Source: an uncultured Bacteroidales bacterium
GTDB lineage: Bacteria; Bacteroidota; Bacteroidia; Bacteroidales; Muribaculaceae
Assembly (NCBI GenBank): GCA_947176515.1
Contig: CAMWQZ010000092.1
Location: forward strand, 1 to 5,939
DNA: 5,939 nucleotides
Direction: 5' to 3'
The notes beneath the pieces were generated by a model. That model worked only from the letters and a program-made list of their open reading frames with translations, ran no database searches and was not told where the DNA came from. Every line of letters starts with the position of its first letter. Position 1 is the stretch's first letter. The position numbers and the translations under genes are program-made. Positions 1-5,939 of this stretch are shown here, piece by piece.

Positions 1-40
1 CGTAAGATCGTCGGCAGCGTCAGATGTGTATAAGATTCAG
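1..40 (+). other. Sequencing adapter contamination (Nextera Read 1 transposase adapter plus index remnant)
   Basis: Positions 8-21 read TCGTCGGCAGCGTC, the Nextera Read 1 adapter. Positions 22-40 follow the 19-bp Tn5 mosaic end AGATGTGTATAAGAGACAG, except that 36-37 are TT instead of GA. That is 31 of 33 adapter bases in the correct order. The preceding CGTAAGA (1-7) matches the last seven bases of the i5 index GCGTAAGA (S517/N517) as I recall it, which sits exactly there in a library molecule. The segment is therefore synthetic. The junction with genomic DNA lies between 36 and 41, and the CAG at 38-40 could come from either side. The GTG at 26 is adapter-derived and is not a biological start codon. 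Confidence 0.96.
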
Positions 41-1054
41 GGATGGAACGAAGGCTGGGAAGATAACGCAACGCGCAAAGATAAGATTTTCAGTTTTGTG
101 AAGCCTTACCCTGATTTTGACCTAAATAAGATTAGAGATTATGCCTTGTCTAAAGGCGTGAAATTAGTTATGCATCATGAGACAGCAAGTGCTGTCACTG
201 ACTATGAGCGGCAGCTCGACGATGCCTTCAAATTTATGGTGGATAATTCTTACGAGGCGGTAAAAGGTGGTTATATCTATGATGTGATGCCGCGTGGCGA
301 ACATCATTATAATCAACAGATGGTTAACCACTATCAATATGTTGTTGAGAAGGCCGCTAAATATCATATTTTATATAATGCACATGAAGCAGTCCGGCCG
401 ACTGGTGTTTGTCGTACATGGCCAAATCTCGTTGGCAACGAATCTGCTCGTGGTTCAGAGTATCATGCCTTCAGTGGTATCACCCCAGGTCATACAGTAA
501 TCCTTCCTTTTACTCGTCTGATAGGTGGTCCGATGGATTACACTCCGGGACTTTTTGAAAACGACTTATCAAAATACAATCCTCATAGTGGCGCGTGGGT
601 TAACTCTACGTTGGCTCATCAGCTTTCGTTATATGTAACTATGCCTTCACCGCTCCAGATGGCGGCAGACCTTCCTGAAACATACGAGCGCTTCATGGAT
701 GCTTTCCAATTTATTAAAGATGTTGCTCTCGATTGGGATTGCAGTGTCTATCTCGAGGCTGAGCCGATGGAATACATTACGGTTGCCCGTAAGGCAAAAG
801 GCAGCGATGATTGGTTTGTCGGTTCGACTGCTGGTGAAGAGCCGCGCAAATCCAAACTCGACTTCTCATTTCTCCCAAAGGGACGTAAATATCGCGCGAC
901 GATATATCGCGACGGTAAAAATGCCCATTATAAAACCGCTCCTCAGGATTATGTGGTTGAGACACGCACTGTCGACTCTCGTTCTCACATGACTCTCCCC
1001 GTAGCTGCATGTGGCGGCTACGCCCTTTCACTGACACCTATTGATAATCTATAA
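41..1054 (+). CDS. Glycoside hydrolase family 97 alpha-glucosidase (SusB type), 5'-truncated
   Basis: This is the C-terminal part, about 340 residues, of a GH97 enzyme. Family members are usually 650-740 residues, so roughly 390 residues (the N-terminal beta-sandwich and the first part of the catalytic barrel) are missing. The reading frame is open leftward into the adapter, so no true start is present. Seen motifs are GWNEGWED at the left end, HHET (Glu codon 179-181), NAHEA (Glu 386-388), GNESARGSEY (Glu 440-442 and 458-460) and GGPMDYTPG. The Glu spacings of 69, 18 and 6 residues equal those of SusB Glu439, Glu508, Glu526 and Glu532. In SusB these include the two general bases, calcium ligands and the general acid of the inverting, calcium-dependent reaction. 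The retaining alpha-galactosidase branch of GH97 lacks this set. The C-terminal GH97 beta-sandwich occupies about the last 95 codons. The inferred role is periplasmic removal of alpha-linked glucose. The next gene begins 12 bp downstream. Calling it susB itself is not justified, because no sus locus is in view. Confidence 0.93.
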   Translation, partial: GWNEGWEDNATRKDKIFSFVKPYPDFDLNKIRDYALSKGVKLVMHHETASAVTDYERQLDDAFKFMVDNSYEAVKGGYIYDVMPRGEHHYNQQMVNHYQYVVEKAAKYHILYNAHEAVRPTGVCRTWPNLVGNESARGSEYHAFSGITPGHTVILPFTRLIGGPMDYTPGLFENDLSKYNPHSGAWVNSTLAHQLSLYVTMPSPLQMAADLPETYERFMDAFQFIKDVALDWDCSVYLEAEPMEYITVARKAKGSDDWFVGSTAGEEPRKSKLDFSFLPKGRKYRATIYRDGKNAHYKTAPQDYVVETRTVDSRSHMTLPVAACGGYALSLTPIDNL

Positions 1055-1066
1055 CTCAAAATCAGT

Positions 1067-3304
1067 ATGAATCTAAAAGCAATTGTATTTTCTGCCGTTG
1101 CGCTTTGCGGAGCAGTGGTTGCCAGGGGTCAGACTCCTGTCTACCTCGATGACTCAAAGCCTATCGAAGAGCGGATTGACGATGCGATTTCTCGCATGTC
1201 ATTGAAAGAGAAAATCGCCCTCCTTCATGCCCAATCAAAGTTCAGTGCCCCAGGTGTCCCCTCACTCGGCATCCCGGAACTTTGGACTGACGACGGGCCG
1301 ATGGGCGTTCGTCCCGAGGTACTCTGGGACCAATGGGACCAGGCCGGCTGGACTAACGACTCATGTACGGCTTTTCCATCCTTGACCTGCCTTGCTGCAA
1401 CTTGGAATCCTGAGTTAGCTGCTCTTTATGGTAAAAGTATCGGTGAAGAAGCGCGCTACCGTAACAAGAGCGTTCTCCTCGGCCCCGGTGTCAACATTTA
1501 TCGCACGCCTCTTAACGGTCGCAACTTCGAATACATGGGCGAAGACCCATATCTCGCATCCAAGATGGCTGCCGACTACGTCCGCGGAGTGCAATCTAAC
1601 GGCGTGGCCGTATGCGTTAAGCATTTTGCTGCCAACAACCACGAATCTAATCGCTACACGACTAATTCTATCGTAAGCGACCGCGCACTTTATGAAATTT
1701 ATCTCCCGGCGTTTAAAGCCGCATGTGTCGATGCTGGAGCATGGAGCCTTATGGGTGGTTATAACCTTGTTAACGGTCAACATGCTACATATAACCAGCG
1801 TCTTGTCAACGAAATTTTAAAAGGCGAATGGGAGTGGGACGGCGTGGTCATCTCTGACTGGGGTGCTGTCCATGATACCAAACAAGCTGTCGAAGGTGGA
1901 CTCGACATGGAGTTCGGTACTGGTACAGATGGTCTCACAGGTCCAGGCAACTCCTATGATAAATATTGGTTAGCTAATAATTATTATGAAGGTGTGCGTG
2001 ATGGCATCTATAGTGAAGAGCAACTGAACGATAAAGTGCGCCGTGTGCTTCGTCTCACAATGCGCACTGCAATGGACCGAAATCGGCCCTGGGGTTCAAT
2101 TAATTCGCCCGAACACCACGCAGCATGTCGAAAGATTGGTGAAGAAGGCGTAGTCTTGCTTAAAAACGAAGATAATATCTTGCCCATAGCTACCGATAAA
2201 GTTAAACGCATTGCAGTTATCGGCGAGAATGGTATAAAGCGCATGACCGTAGGTGGTGGATCTTCATCGCTTAAGGCTCAGTATGAGATTCATCCCCTCG
2301 AAGGTCTTCAGAAACGTTTCGGTGACGAAATGGAGATTGTATATGAGCGCGGCTACGTCGGTGATACGGTTACTCATTATAATAATGTATGGACAAAGCA
2401 GGATCTCCGTGACCCACGTTCACCCGAACAGCTCAAAGCAGATGCAATCAAAGTAGCTAAAGGCGCTGATTTAGTGTTGTTTATTGGCGGTCTGAATAAA
2501 ATGTATTTCCAAGATTCCGAAGGCACAGACCGCGAGTCACTTGATTTGCCCTATCATCAGAACGAACTTATCGAGGCTATTGCCGACGTCAACCCTAATA
2601 TCGTTGTTGTCAATATAAGCGGTACAGGGGTTGCAATGCCATGGCTTGATAAGGTTAAAGCAGTTGTTCAGGGTTGGTATCTTGGTAATGAAACAGGCAA
2701 TACTTTGGCGGCCATTCTTGCCGGCGACGTTAATCCCAGTGGCAAACTCCCATATACCTATTACGCATCGCTCGACCAATGCGGCGCGCATAAACTTGGC
2801 GAATATCCTGGCACTCCTCGACATGACCCTGTCGAAGGCGATATTATCGACATGCATTATAATGATGATATTTATGTTGGCTATCGTTTCACCGATAAAA
2901 ACAAACTCAAGCCGACATTCCCCTTCGGACACGGTCTCTCGTACACTACTTTTGAATATGGTAAGGCAACTGTCGACCGTAAAAAAGGTTCAGCCGACGA
3001 TGTATTCACAGTAACAGTTCCGGTTACAAACACAGGCAATCGCGAAGGCAGCGAGATAGTTCAGCTTTATATCTCTGACTTGAAGTCTTCGCTTCCTCGT
3101 CCTGTTAAAGAACTCAAAGGTTTCTCAAAGGTTCGTCTTGCGCCGGGCCAGACTGAAAACGTAAGCTTTGAAATCTCACGCGATGCTCTTAGCTATTTCG
3201 ATGACGGTGCTCACAAGTGGATAGTCGAACCTGGTAAATTTGAAGCTCTTATCGGTGCTTCAGCAGGCGACATTCGTTCAAAAGTTTCATTTGAAGTGCA
3301 ATGA
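1067..3304 (+). CDS. Secreted glycoside hydrolase family 3 enzyme, beta-glucosidase-like
   Basis: A complete 745-residue GH3 enzyme that would cleave non-reducing-end beta-linked sugars, probably glucose, with retention. Residues 1-19 form a signal peptide with a plausible cleavage after VVA19. The N-terminal barrel (about 35-340) carries the FEYMGEDP signature (154-161), the substrate-binding Lys185-His186 pair and VISDWGA, with Asp264 as nucleophile. The alpha/beta domain (about 355-600) contains SEGTDR, with Glu485 as the likely acid/base. PFGHGLSYT (619-627) leads into a C-terminal fibronectin-III-like domain (about 645-742). Length fits GH3 proteins with this three-domain layout and no PA14 insertion. 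The Trp after the nucleophile is common in beta-glucosidases, but beta-xylosidase or another specificity cannot be excluded. Cys14 lies in the signal region, but the preceding residues (VAL) do not make a lipobox, so a soluble periplasmic enzyme is more likely. The start follows the GH97 stop by 12 bp; the end overlaps the next gene by 4 bp. Confidence 0.95.
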   Translation: MNLKAIVFSAVALCGAVVARGQTPVYLDDSKPIEERIDDAISRMSLKEKIALLHAQSKFSAPGVPSLGIPELWTDDGPMGVRPEVLWDQWDQAGWTNDSCTAFPSLTCLAATWNPELAALYGKSIGEEARYRNKSVLLGPGVNIYRTPLNGRNFEYMGEDPYLASKMAADYVRGVQSNGVAVCVKHFAANNHESNRYTTNSIVSDRALYEIYLPAFKAACVDAGAWSLMGGYNLVNGQHATYNQRLVNEILKGEWEWDGVVISDWGAVHDTKQAVEGGLDMEFGTGTDGLTGPGNSYDKYWLANNYYEGVRDGIYSEEQLNDKVRRVLRLTMRTAMDRNRPWGSINSPEHHAACRKIGEEGVVLLKNEDNILPIATDKVKRIAVIGENGIKRMTVGGGSSSLKAQYEIHPLEGLQKRFGDEMEIVYERGYVGDTVTHYNNVWTKQDLRDPRSPEQLKADAIKVAKGADLVLFIGGLNKMYFQDSEGTDRESLDLPYHQNELIEAIADVNPNIVVVNISGTGVAMPWLDKVKAVVQGWYLGNETGNTLAAILAGDVNPSGKLPYTYYASLDQCGAHKLGEYPGTPRHDPVEGDIIDMHYNDDIYVGYRFTDKNKLKPTFPFGHGLSYTTFEYGKATVDRKKGSADDVFTVTVPVTNTGNREGSEIVQLYISDLKSSLPRPVKELKGFSKVRLAPGQTENVSFEISRDALSYFDDGAHKWIVEPGKFEALIGASAGDIRSKVSFEVQ

Positions 3305-4206
3305 GAAGGTTGACTTTAATAGCGATGGCCTTGTTTTTGGTCATTGCTGTTTCTATTGATGCTAACGCAGCCAAAAAGCCTGAACACGTGATAGTTGTTG
3401 GCTTTGATGGCTGGGGTGCGTACAGTGTCCCTAAAGCCGAAATGCCAAATCTTTCTGAGTTAATGTCGCGTGGTGCTTGGACACTTAAAAAGCGTAGCGT
3501 CCTGCCTTCAAGCAGTGCAATTAACTGGGCTTCGATGTTTATGGGTGTCGGCACTGAGGGTCACGGTTACACTCAGTGGGGTAGCAAGACTCCTGAAATC
3601 CCGTCTATTGCTCTTTCTGAAAATGGCATTTTCCCAACCATTTTTACGATTACCCGTCAGCAGAAACCAAAAGCCGAAATTGGCGTTCTCTATGAGTGGG
3701 ATGGCATTAAGCATCTTATCGATACTCTTGCAGTGAGTCATCATGCCCAAGTATCTCCGACTCCTGATGGAAGTTCAGCCCCGATAACAAAAGCTTTTGT
3801 CGATTATATCATTACGTCAAAGCCGACACTTGCTCTTGTTAGTTACGATAATCCCGACGCTGTTGGACACCGTGTAGGCCATGATACCCCAGAGTATTAC
3901 GAAATTCTTCGTGACCTTGACGCTCAGTTAGGACAGATAGTCGATGCAATAAAGGAGGCTGGGATTTACGACAGTACGGTTATCATTGTGACTTCAGATC
4001 ATGGAGGCATAGAAAAGGGCCATGGAGGCATTACCCTCGCCGAGATGGAGACTCCGTTTGTTATTGCAGGTAATGGAGTGAAAGCTGTGGGTGAATTCCA
4101 GTCGGCAATGATGCAGTATGATGTTGCTGCTACAATTGCGGCGCTGCTCGGACTCAAACAGCCACAACCATGGGTTGGTCGCCCGGTAACTGAAATTCTC
4201 AAATAA
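3301..4206 (+). CDS. Secreted alkaline-phosphatase-superfamily phosphodiesterase/phosphatase (NPP-like)
   Basis: A 301-residue metal-dependent phosphoesterase of the type I phosphodiesterase/nucleotide pyrophosphatase fold. Residues 1-23 look like a signal peptide ending ANA23. The two-metal site is readable: Asp36 in VGFDG; the Ser72-Ala-Ile-Asn75 segment, at the place of the Thr-x-x-Asn nucleophile motif of NPPs; Asp186 and His190 in PDAVGH; Asp233-His234 in TSDHGG; and His241 in GHGG. There is no C/S-x-P-x-R formylglycine signature, so it is not a sulfatase. The nucleophile would be Ser rather than the Thr usual in NPPs, and the protein is short for the fold, so accessory domains are absent. 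It could hydrolyse phosphate mono- or diesters; the substrate is unknown. The ATG shares four bases (ATGA) with the stop of the GH3 gene, which implies translational coupling and similar expression of the two products. The stop is 11 bp before the esterase gene. Confidence 0.88.
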   Translation: MRRLTLIAMALFLVIAVSIDANAAKKPEHVIVVGFDGWGAYSVPKAEMPNLSELMSRGAWTLKKRSVLPSSSAINWASMFMGVGTEGHGYTQWGSKTPEIPSIALSENGIFPTIFTITRQQKPKAEIGVLYEWDGIKHLIDTLAVSHHAQVSPTPDGSSAPITKAFVDYIITSKPTLALVSYDNPDAVGHRVGHDTPEYYEILRDLDAQLGQIVDAIKEAGIYDSTVIIVTSDHGGIEKGHGGITLAEMETPFVIAGNGVKAVGEFQSAMMQYDVAATIAALLGLKQPQPWVGRPVTEILK

Positions 4207-4217
4207 CGTTCATTCCC

Positions 4218-5081
4218 ATGAAATTTGCATATACACTTGTGTTATGTGCCGCATTGAGTGCTGTGACAGCCAGAGGCGGCATGCCTGTCGAATTTGTGCC
4301 CGACAATGAAGAGCTTATCGTTGTCTGGCCAGATGGAGCGCCTAATAGTAATTTCGCCCCTGTGTCTGTTGAAGATTCCGTTGAGTGGAACGCTGTCGAC
4401 ACTCCGGTTTTGCATGTTTTTCCTGCTGGAAATCCGAGTGGCAAGGTCATATTGATGTGTCCTGGCGGAGGTTATAGACATATAGGAGTGCAGAACGAAG
4501 GTTATAGCTTTGTGCCTTGGTACAACGACTTGGGGGTCGACGTAGCCGTCTTGCAATATCGCATGCCTTATGGTTATCCCGAGGTGCCTCTTAGCGACGT
4601 ACACCAGTCCATGCGCATTTTGCGTGACAAGTTCCCGGGCAGTCGGATCGGTGTCCAAGGCTTTTCTGCCGGAGGACACTTGGCTTCGATGGCTGCAACC
4701 CATTATACAGATTCAGTCACTCGACCCGACTTTCAGATTCTGTTCTATCCTGTCATTGCCGTGAGCGGTCCTAATGCTCACGCAGGCAGCAGCCAACGCT
4801 TGTTAGGCGATAATCCTACCGAAGAACAGATTGCCCTTTATAACAATCACTTGCAAGTGACCCCTGATACGCCACAGGCTTTTATCGTCCATTCGTCCGA
4901 CGACTCGATTGTGCCGGTGGCAAACTCAATCGACTATTATAGCGCGCTTGTTTCTAACAGCGTCCCTGCAAGCCTTATAATTTATCCTTTTGGTGACCAC
5001 GGCTGGGGCTTTGCCAAAGGCTTTGCTTTTTTCCCTATGTGGACAGCCGAACTCGCCACATGGCTCTCATTATTGAAATAA
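4218..5081 (+). CDS. Secreted alpha/beta-hydrolase carbohydrate esterase (acetyl esterase/Aes-like)
   Basis: A 287-residue alpha/beta-hydrolase related to acetyl esterases and acetylxylan esterases found in polysaccharide-degrading gene clusters. Residues 1-18 form a probable signal peptide (cleavage possible after VTA18). VVWPDGAPNSN (35-45) is a lead-in segment typical of secreted Bacteroidota esterases of this group. The oxyanion-hole loop is PGGGY (82-86). The nucleophile is Ser150 in GFSAGG. Asp229 in SSDDSIVP and His261 in GDHGWG complete the triad. Every catalytic element is intact. The likely reaction is removal of acetyl or other small acyl groups from sugars, but aromatic acyl esters (feruloyl) or even a peptidase-type role cannot be ruled out from sequence. 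It lies 11 bp after the phosphoesterase gene and 22 bp before a second, structurally unrelated esterase gene. Cys10 in the signal region is not in a lipobox. Confidence 0.9.
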   Translation: MKFAYTLVLCAALSAVTARGGMPVEFVPDNEELIVVWPDGAPNSNFAPVSVEDSVEWNAVDTPVLHVFPAGNPSGKVILMCPGGGYRHIGVQNEGYSFVPWYNDLGVDVAVLQYRMPYGYPEVPLSDVHQSMRILRDKFPGSRIGVQGFSAGGHLASMAATHYTDSVTRPDFQILFYPVIAVSGPNAHAGSSQRLLGDNPTEEQIALYNNHLQVTPDTPQAFIVHSSDDSIVPVANSIDYYSALVSNSVPASLIIYPFGDHGWGFAKGFAFFPMWTAELATWLSLLK

Positions 5082-5103
5082 CTGACAGAAAACTTTCCTT
5101 ATT

Positions 5104-5826
5104 ATGAAAAAATTAATTCTTTCACTATCTGCACTCGTCGCAGTTTCATCTTTGGCGTCAGCTCAAGCAAATGATTGGGCAAATCATCCTCGTTATGCAG
5201 CTGATAATGCTAAACTAACCCAGGCTCCCGAAGTCGTTTTCATGGGTAACTCAATAACCGATGGCTGGGATGACCGTCATAACGAATTCTTCACTGACAA
5301 CAACTTCGCTTGTCGTGGCATTTCTGGTCAGGTGACGGGTCAGATGCTTTGTCGCTTTTATTCTGATGTTGTTGACTTGAAGCCCAAGGCGGTTGTTATA
5401 CTTGCCGGAATCAATGACATAGCCGGTAACCAGGGCCCGATGGACGATCGCCATATTGCCGAAAACATATTCTCAATGGCTGAGATTGCTCGTCAGAACG
5501 GTATTCGTCCGCTTATTGCTTCATGTCTGCCTTGCGACACTATTCCATGGAATGCGAATATCGTCAACACGGCGACTCACGTGGTCAATCTTAACACGAT
5601 GCTCAAAGACTATGCCGACGCTAATGGTATAACTTATGTTGACTATTATTCGGCGCTCACCACACCCGAAGGCGCCCTCAATCCTCAATACACCGATGAC
5701 CGCCTACACCCCAATAAAGCCGGTTATGACATCATGGAGCCAATAGTTCTCGAGGCCATAAAAAGTAAAGCTCCTACTCAACAGAAGCCAGCTCAAATGA
5801 AATCTCGCCGCCATCACAGAAAATAA
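5104..5826 (+). CDS. Secreted SGNH/GDSL-family esterase
   Basis: A 240-residue SGNH hydrolase. Residues 1-20 are a clean signal peptide ending LASA20, followed by QAND. Block I is MGNSITDGW with Ser50 as nucleophile; block II is RGISGQ (71-76), with Gly72 as oxyanion residue; block III is AGINDI with Asn104; block V is DDRLHP with Asp199 and His202. All four SGNH positions are present. Members act on acyl esters of sugars, lipids or aryl groups; the GNSIT form is common in Bacteroidota enzymes encoded beside glycoside hydrolases, so a carbohydrate deacetylase is the favoured inference. After the last core helix (ending near 222) there is a Gln/Pro/Lys-rich stretch and a strongly basic terminus (KSRRHHRK). 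It is the last gene of the operon, with the terminator hairpin beginning 28 bp after its stop. The start is set by the signal peptide; no Shine-Dalgarno is visible, only an A-rich leader, as is usual in this phylum. Confidence 0.91.
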   Translation: MKKLILSLSALVAVSSLASAQANDWANHPRYAADNAKLTQAPEVVFMGNSITDGWDDRHNEFFTDNNFACRGISGQVTGQMLCRFYSDVVDLKPKAVVILAGINDIAGNQGPMDDRHIAENIFSMAEIARQNGIRPLIASCLPCDTIPWNANIVNTATHVVNLNTMLKDYADANGITYVDYYSALTTPEGALNPQYTDDRLHPNKAGYDIMEPIVLEAIKSKAPTQQKPAQMKSRRHHRK

Positions 5827-5854
5827 AAAAACATTACATAACTCGCATTTTTGG

Positions 5855-5886
5855 CGCTCCGGCATTTATTGTCGGAGCGTTTTATT
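5855..5886 (+). terminator. Rho-independent-type terminator of the hydrolase operon
   Basis: CGCTCCGGC (5855-5863) pairs with GTCGGAGCG (5871-5879) in a 9-bp GC-rich stem with one G-U wobble and a 7-base loop (ATTTATT). It is followed directly by TTTTATT (5880-5886). On the minus strand the hairpin would be followed by CCAAAAA rather than a T run, so it works only for + strand transcription. It lies just after the last gene and just before a new promoter. Confidence 0.88.
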
Positions 5887-5893
5887 ATGACTC

Positions 5894-5924
5894 TTTGAAA
5901 CCTCAATGTTTTTAGTTAATTTTG
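5894..5924 (+). promoter_or_regulatory. Bacteroidota sigma-ABfr-type promoter for a gene beyond the right edge
   Basis: TTTG at 5894-5897 and TAATTTTG at 5917-5924 match the -33 (TTTG) and -7 (TAnnTTTG) elements of the Bacteroides housekeeping promoter exactly, with the expected 19-bp spacing. Transcription would start at about 5930-5935, almost at the window end, so the gene it drives is not visible. It follows the operon terminator by 7 bp, so it marks a separate transcription unit. Confidence 0.8.
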
Positions 5925-5939
5925 TGGTTGAAATACAGA

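Noticed and set aside
26..40. GTG at 26 as start codon of the first gene
   Set aside because: It lies within the adapter sequence, and a GH97 enzyme starting here would lack its N-terminal domain and half of the barrel.
1067..1130. Cys14 of the GH3 protein (and Cys10 of the alpha/beta-hydrolase) as lipoprotein acylation sites
   Set aside because: The residue before each Cys is Leu, not Ala/Gly/Ser, so neither forms a lipobox; ordinary signal peptidase I cleavage fits better.
1415..1783. Minus-strand open frame of 122 codons opposite the GH3 gene, and similar antisense frames (2537-2932, 4242-4703)
   Set aside because: They lie wholly opposite conserved coding sequence, show no recognisable domain, and are expected shadows of the + strand genes.
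2947..2954. TACTTTTG inside the GH3 gene as an internal -7 promoter element
   Set aside because: The -33 position 19 bp upstream reads TTCG, not TTTG, and the site encodes the conserved segment after the GHGLSYT motif; likely chance.
3235..3242. TAAATTTG about 60 bp before the phosphoesterase gene as a promoter element
   Set aside because: No TTTG at the expected -33 distance, and the downstream gene overlaps the GH3 stop, which favours co-transcription.
3951..3958. AAAGGAGG, a perfect Shine-Dalgarno-like string
   Set aside because: It lies inside the phosphoesterase coding frame with no start codon at a suitable distance, and Bacteroidota rely little on such sites.
3301..4206. Sulfatase assignment for the phosphoesterase gene
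   Set aside because: The formylglycine signature C/S-x-P-x-R is absent; the nucleophile region instead follows the NPP pattern.

Overview
The window looks like the left end of an assembled contig from a Bacteroidota genome, most likely an intestinal Bacteroidales (Muribaculaceae-like or Bacteroides-like; the rank is inference). The evidence is a SusB-type GH97 enzyme, tightly packed secreted hydrolases, start codons without a clear Shine-Dalgarno sequence, and an exact Bacteroidota-type promoter (TTTG, 19 bp, TAnnTTTG) at the right edge. Composition is moderate, near 45-50% G+C by eye.

The first ~40 bases are not genomic. Positions 8-40 match the Illumina Nextera Read 1 transposase adapter with two mismatches. 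Positions 1-7 match the end of an i5 index as I remember it. Real DNA starts between about 36 and 41, inside a gene that is therefore cut at its 5' end.

From there to 5826 five genes lie on the + strand with junctions of 12 bp, a 4-bp ATGA overlap, 11 bp and 22 bp, which is an operon layout. In order they are: the C-terminal ~340 residues of a GH97 alpha-glucosidase (SusB type); a complete GH3 beta-glucosidase-like enzyme; an alkaline-phosphatase-superfamily phosphodiesterase/phosphatase; an alpha/beta-hydrolase carbohydrate esterase; and an SGNH/GDSL esterase. All four complete genes begin with signal peptides. The array is thus a set of exported hydrolases: alpha-glucosidase, beta-glycosidase, phosphoesterase and two unrelated esterase folds. 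Such a set would suit removal of sugars, acyl groups and perhaps phosphate from a decorated glycan or glycoside in the periplasm. The substrate is not determined by the sequence. No SusC/SusD pair, transporter or regulator is in view, although any could lie upstream of the truncated end.

A rho-independent-type hairpin (5855-5886) closes the operon. A promoter at 5894-5924 then fires toward a gene beyond the right edge. I see no RNA genes, mobile elements, CRISPR arrays or long repeats. I do not see convincing evidence of an undescribed system; the most notable points are the adapter artefact and the mixed phosphoesterase/esterase/glycosidase operon.
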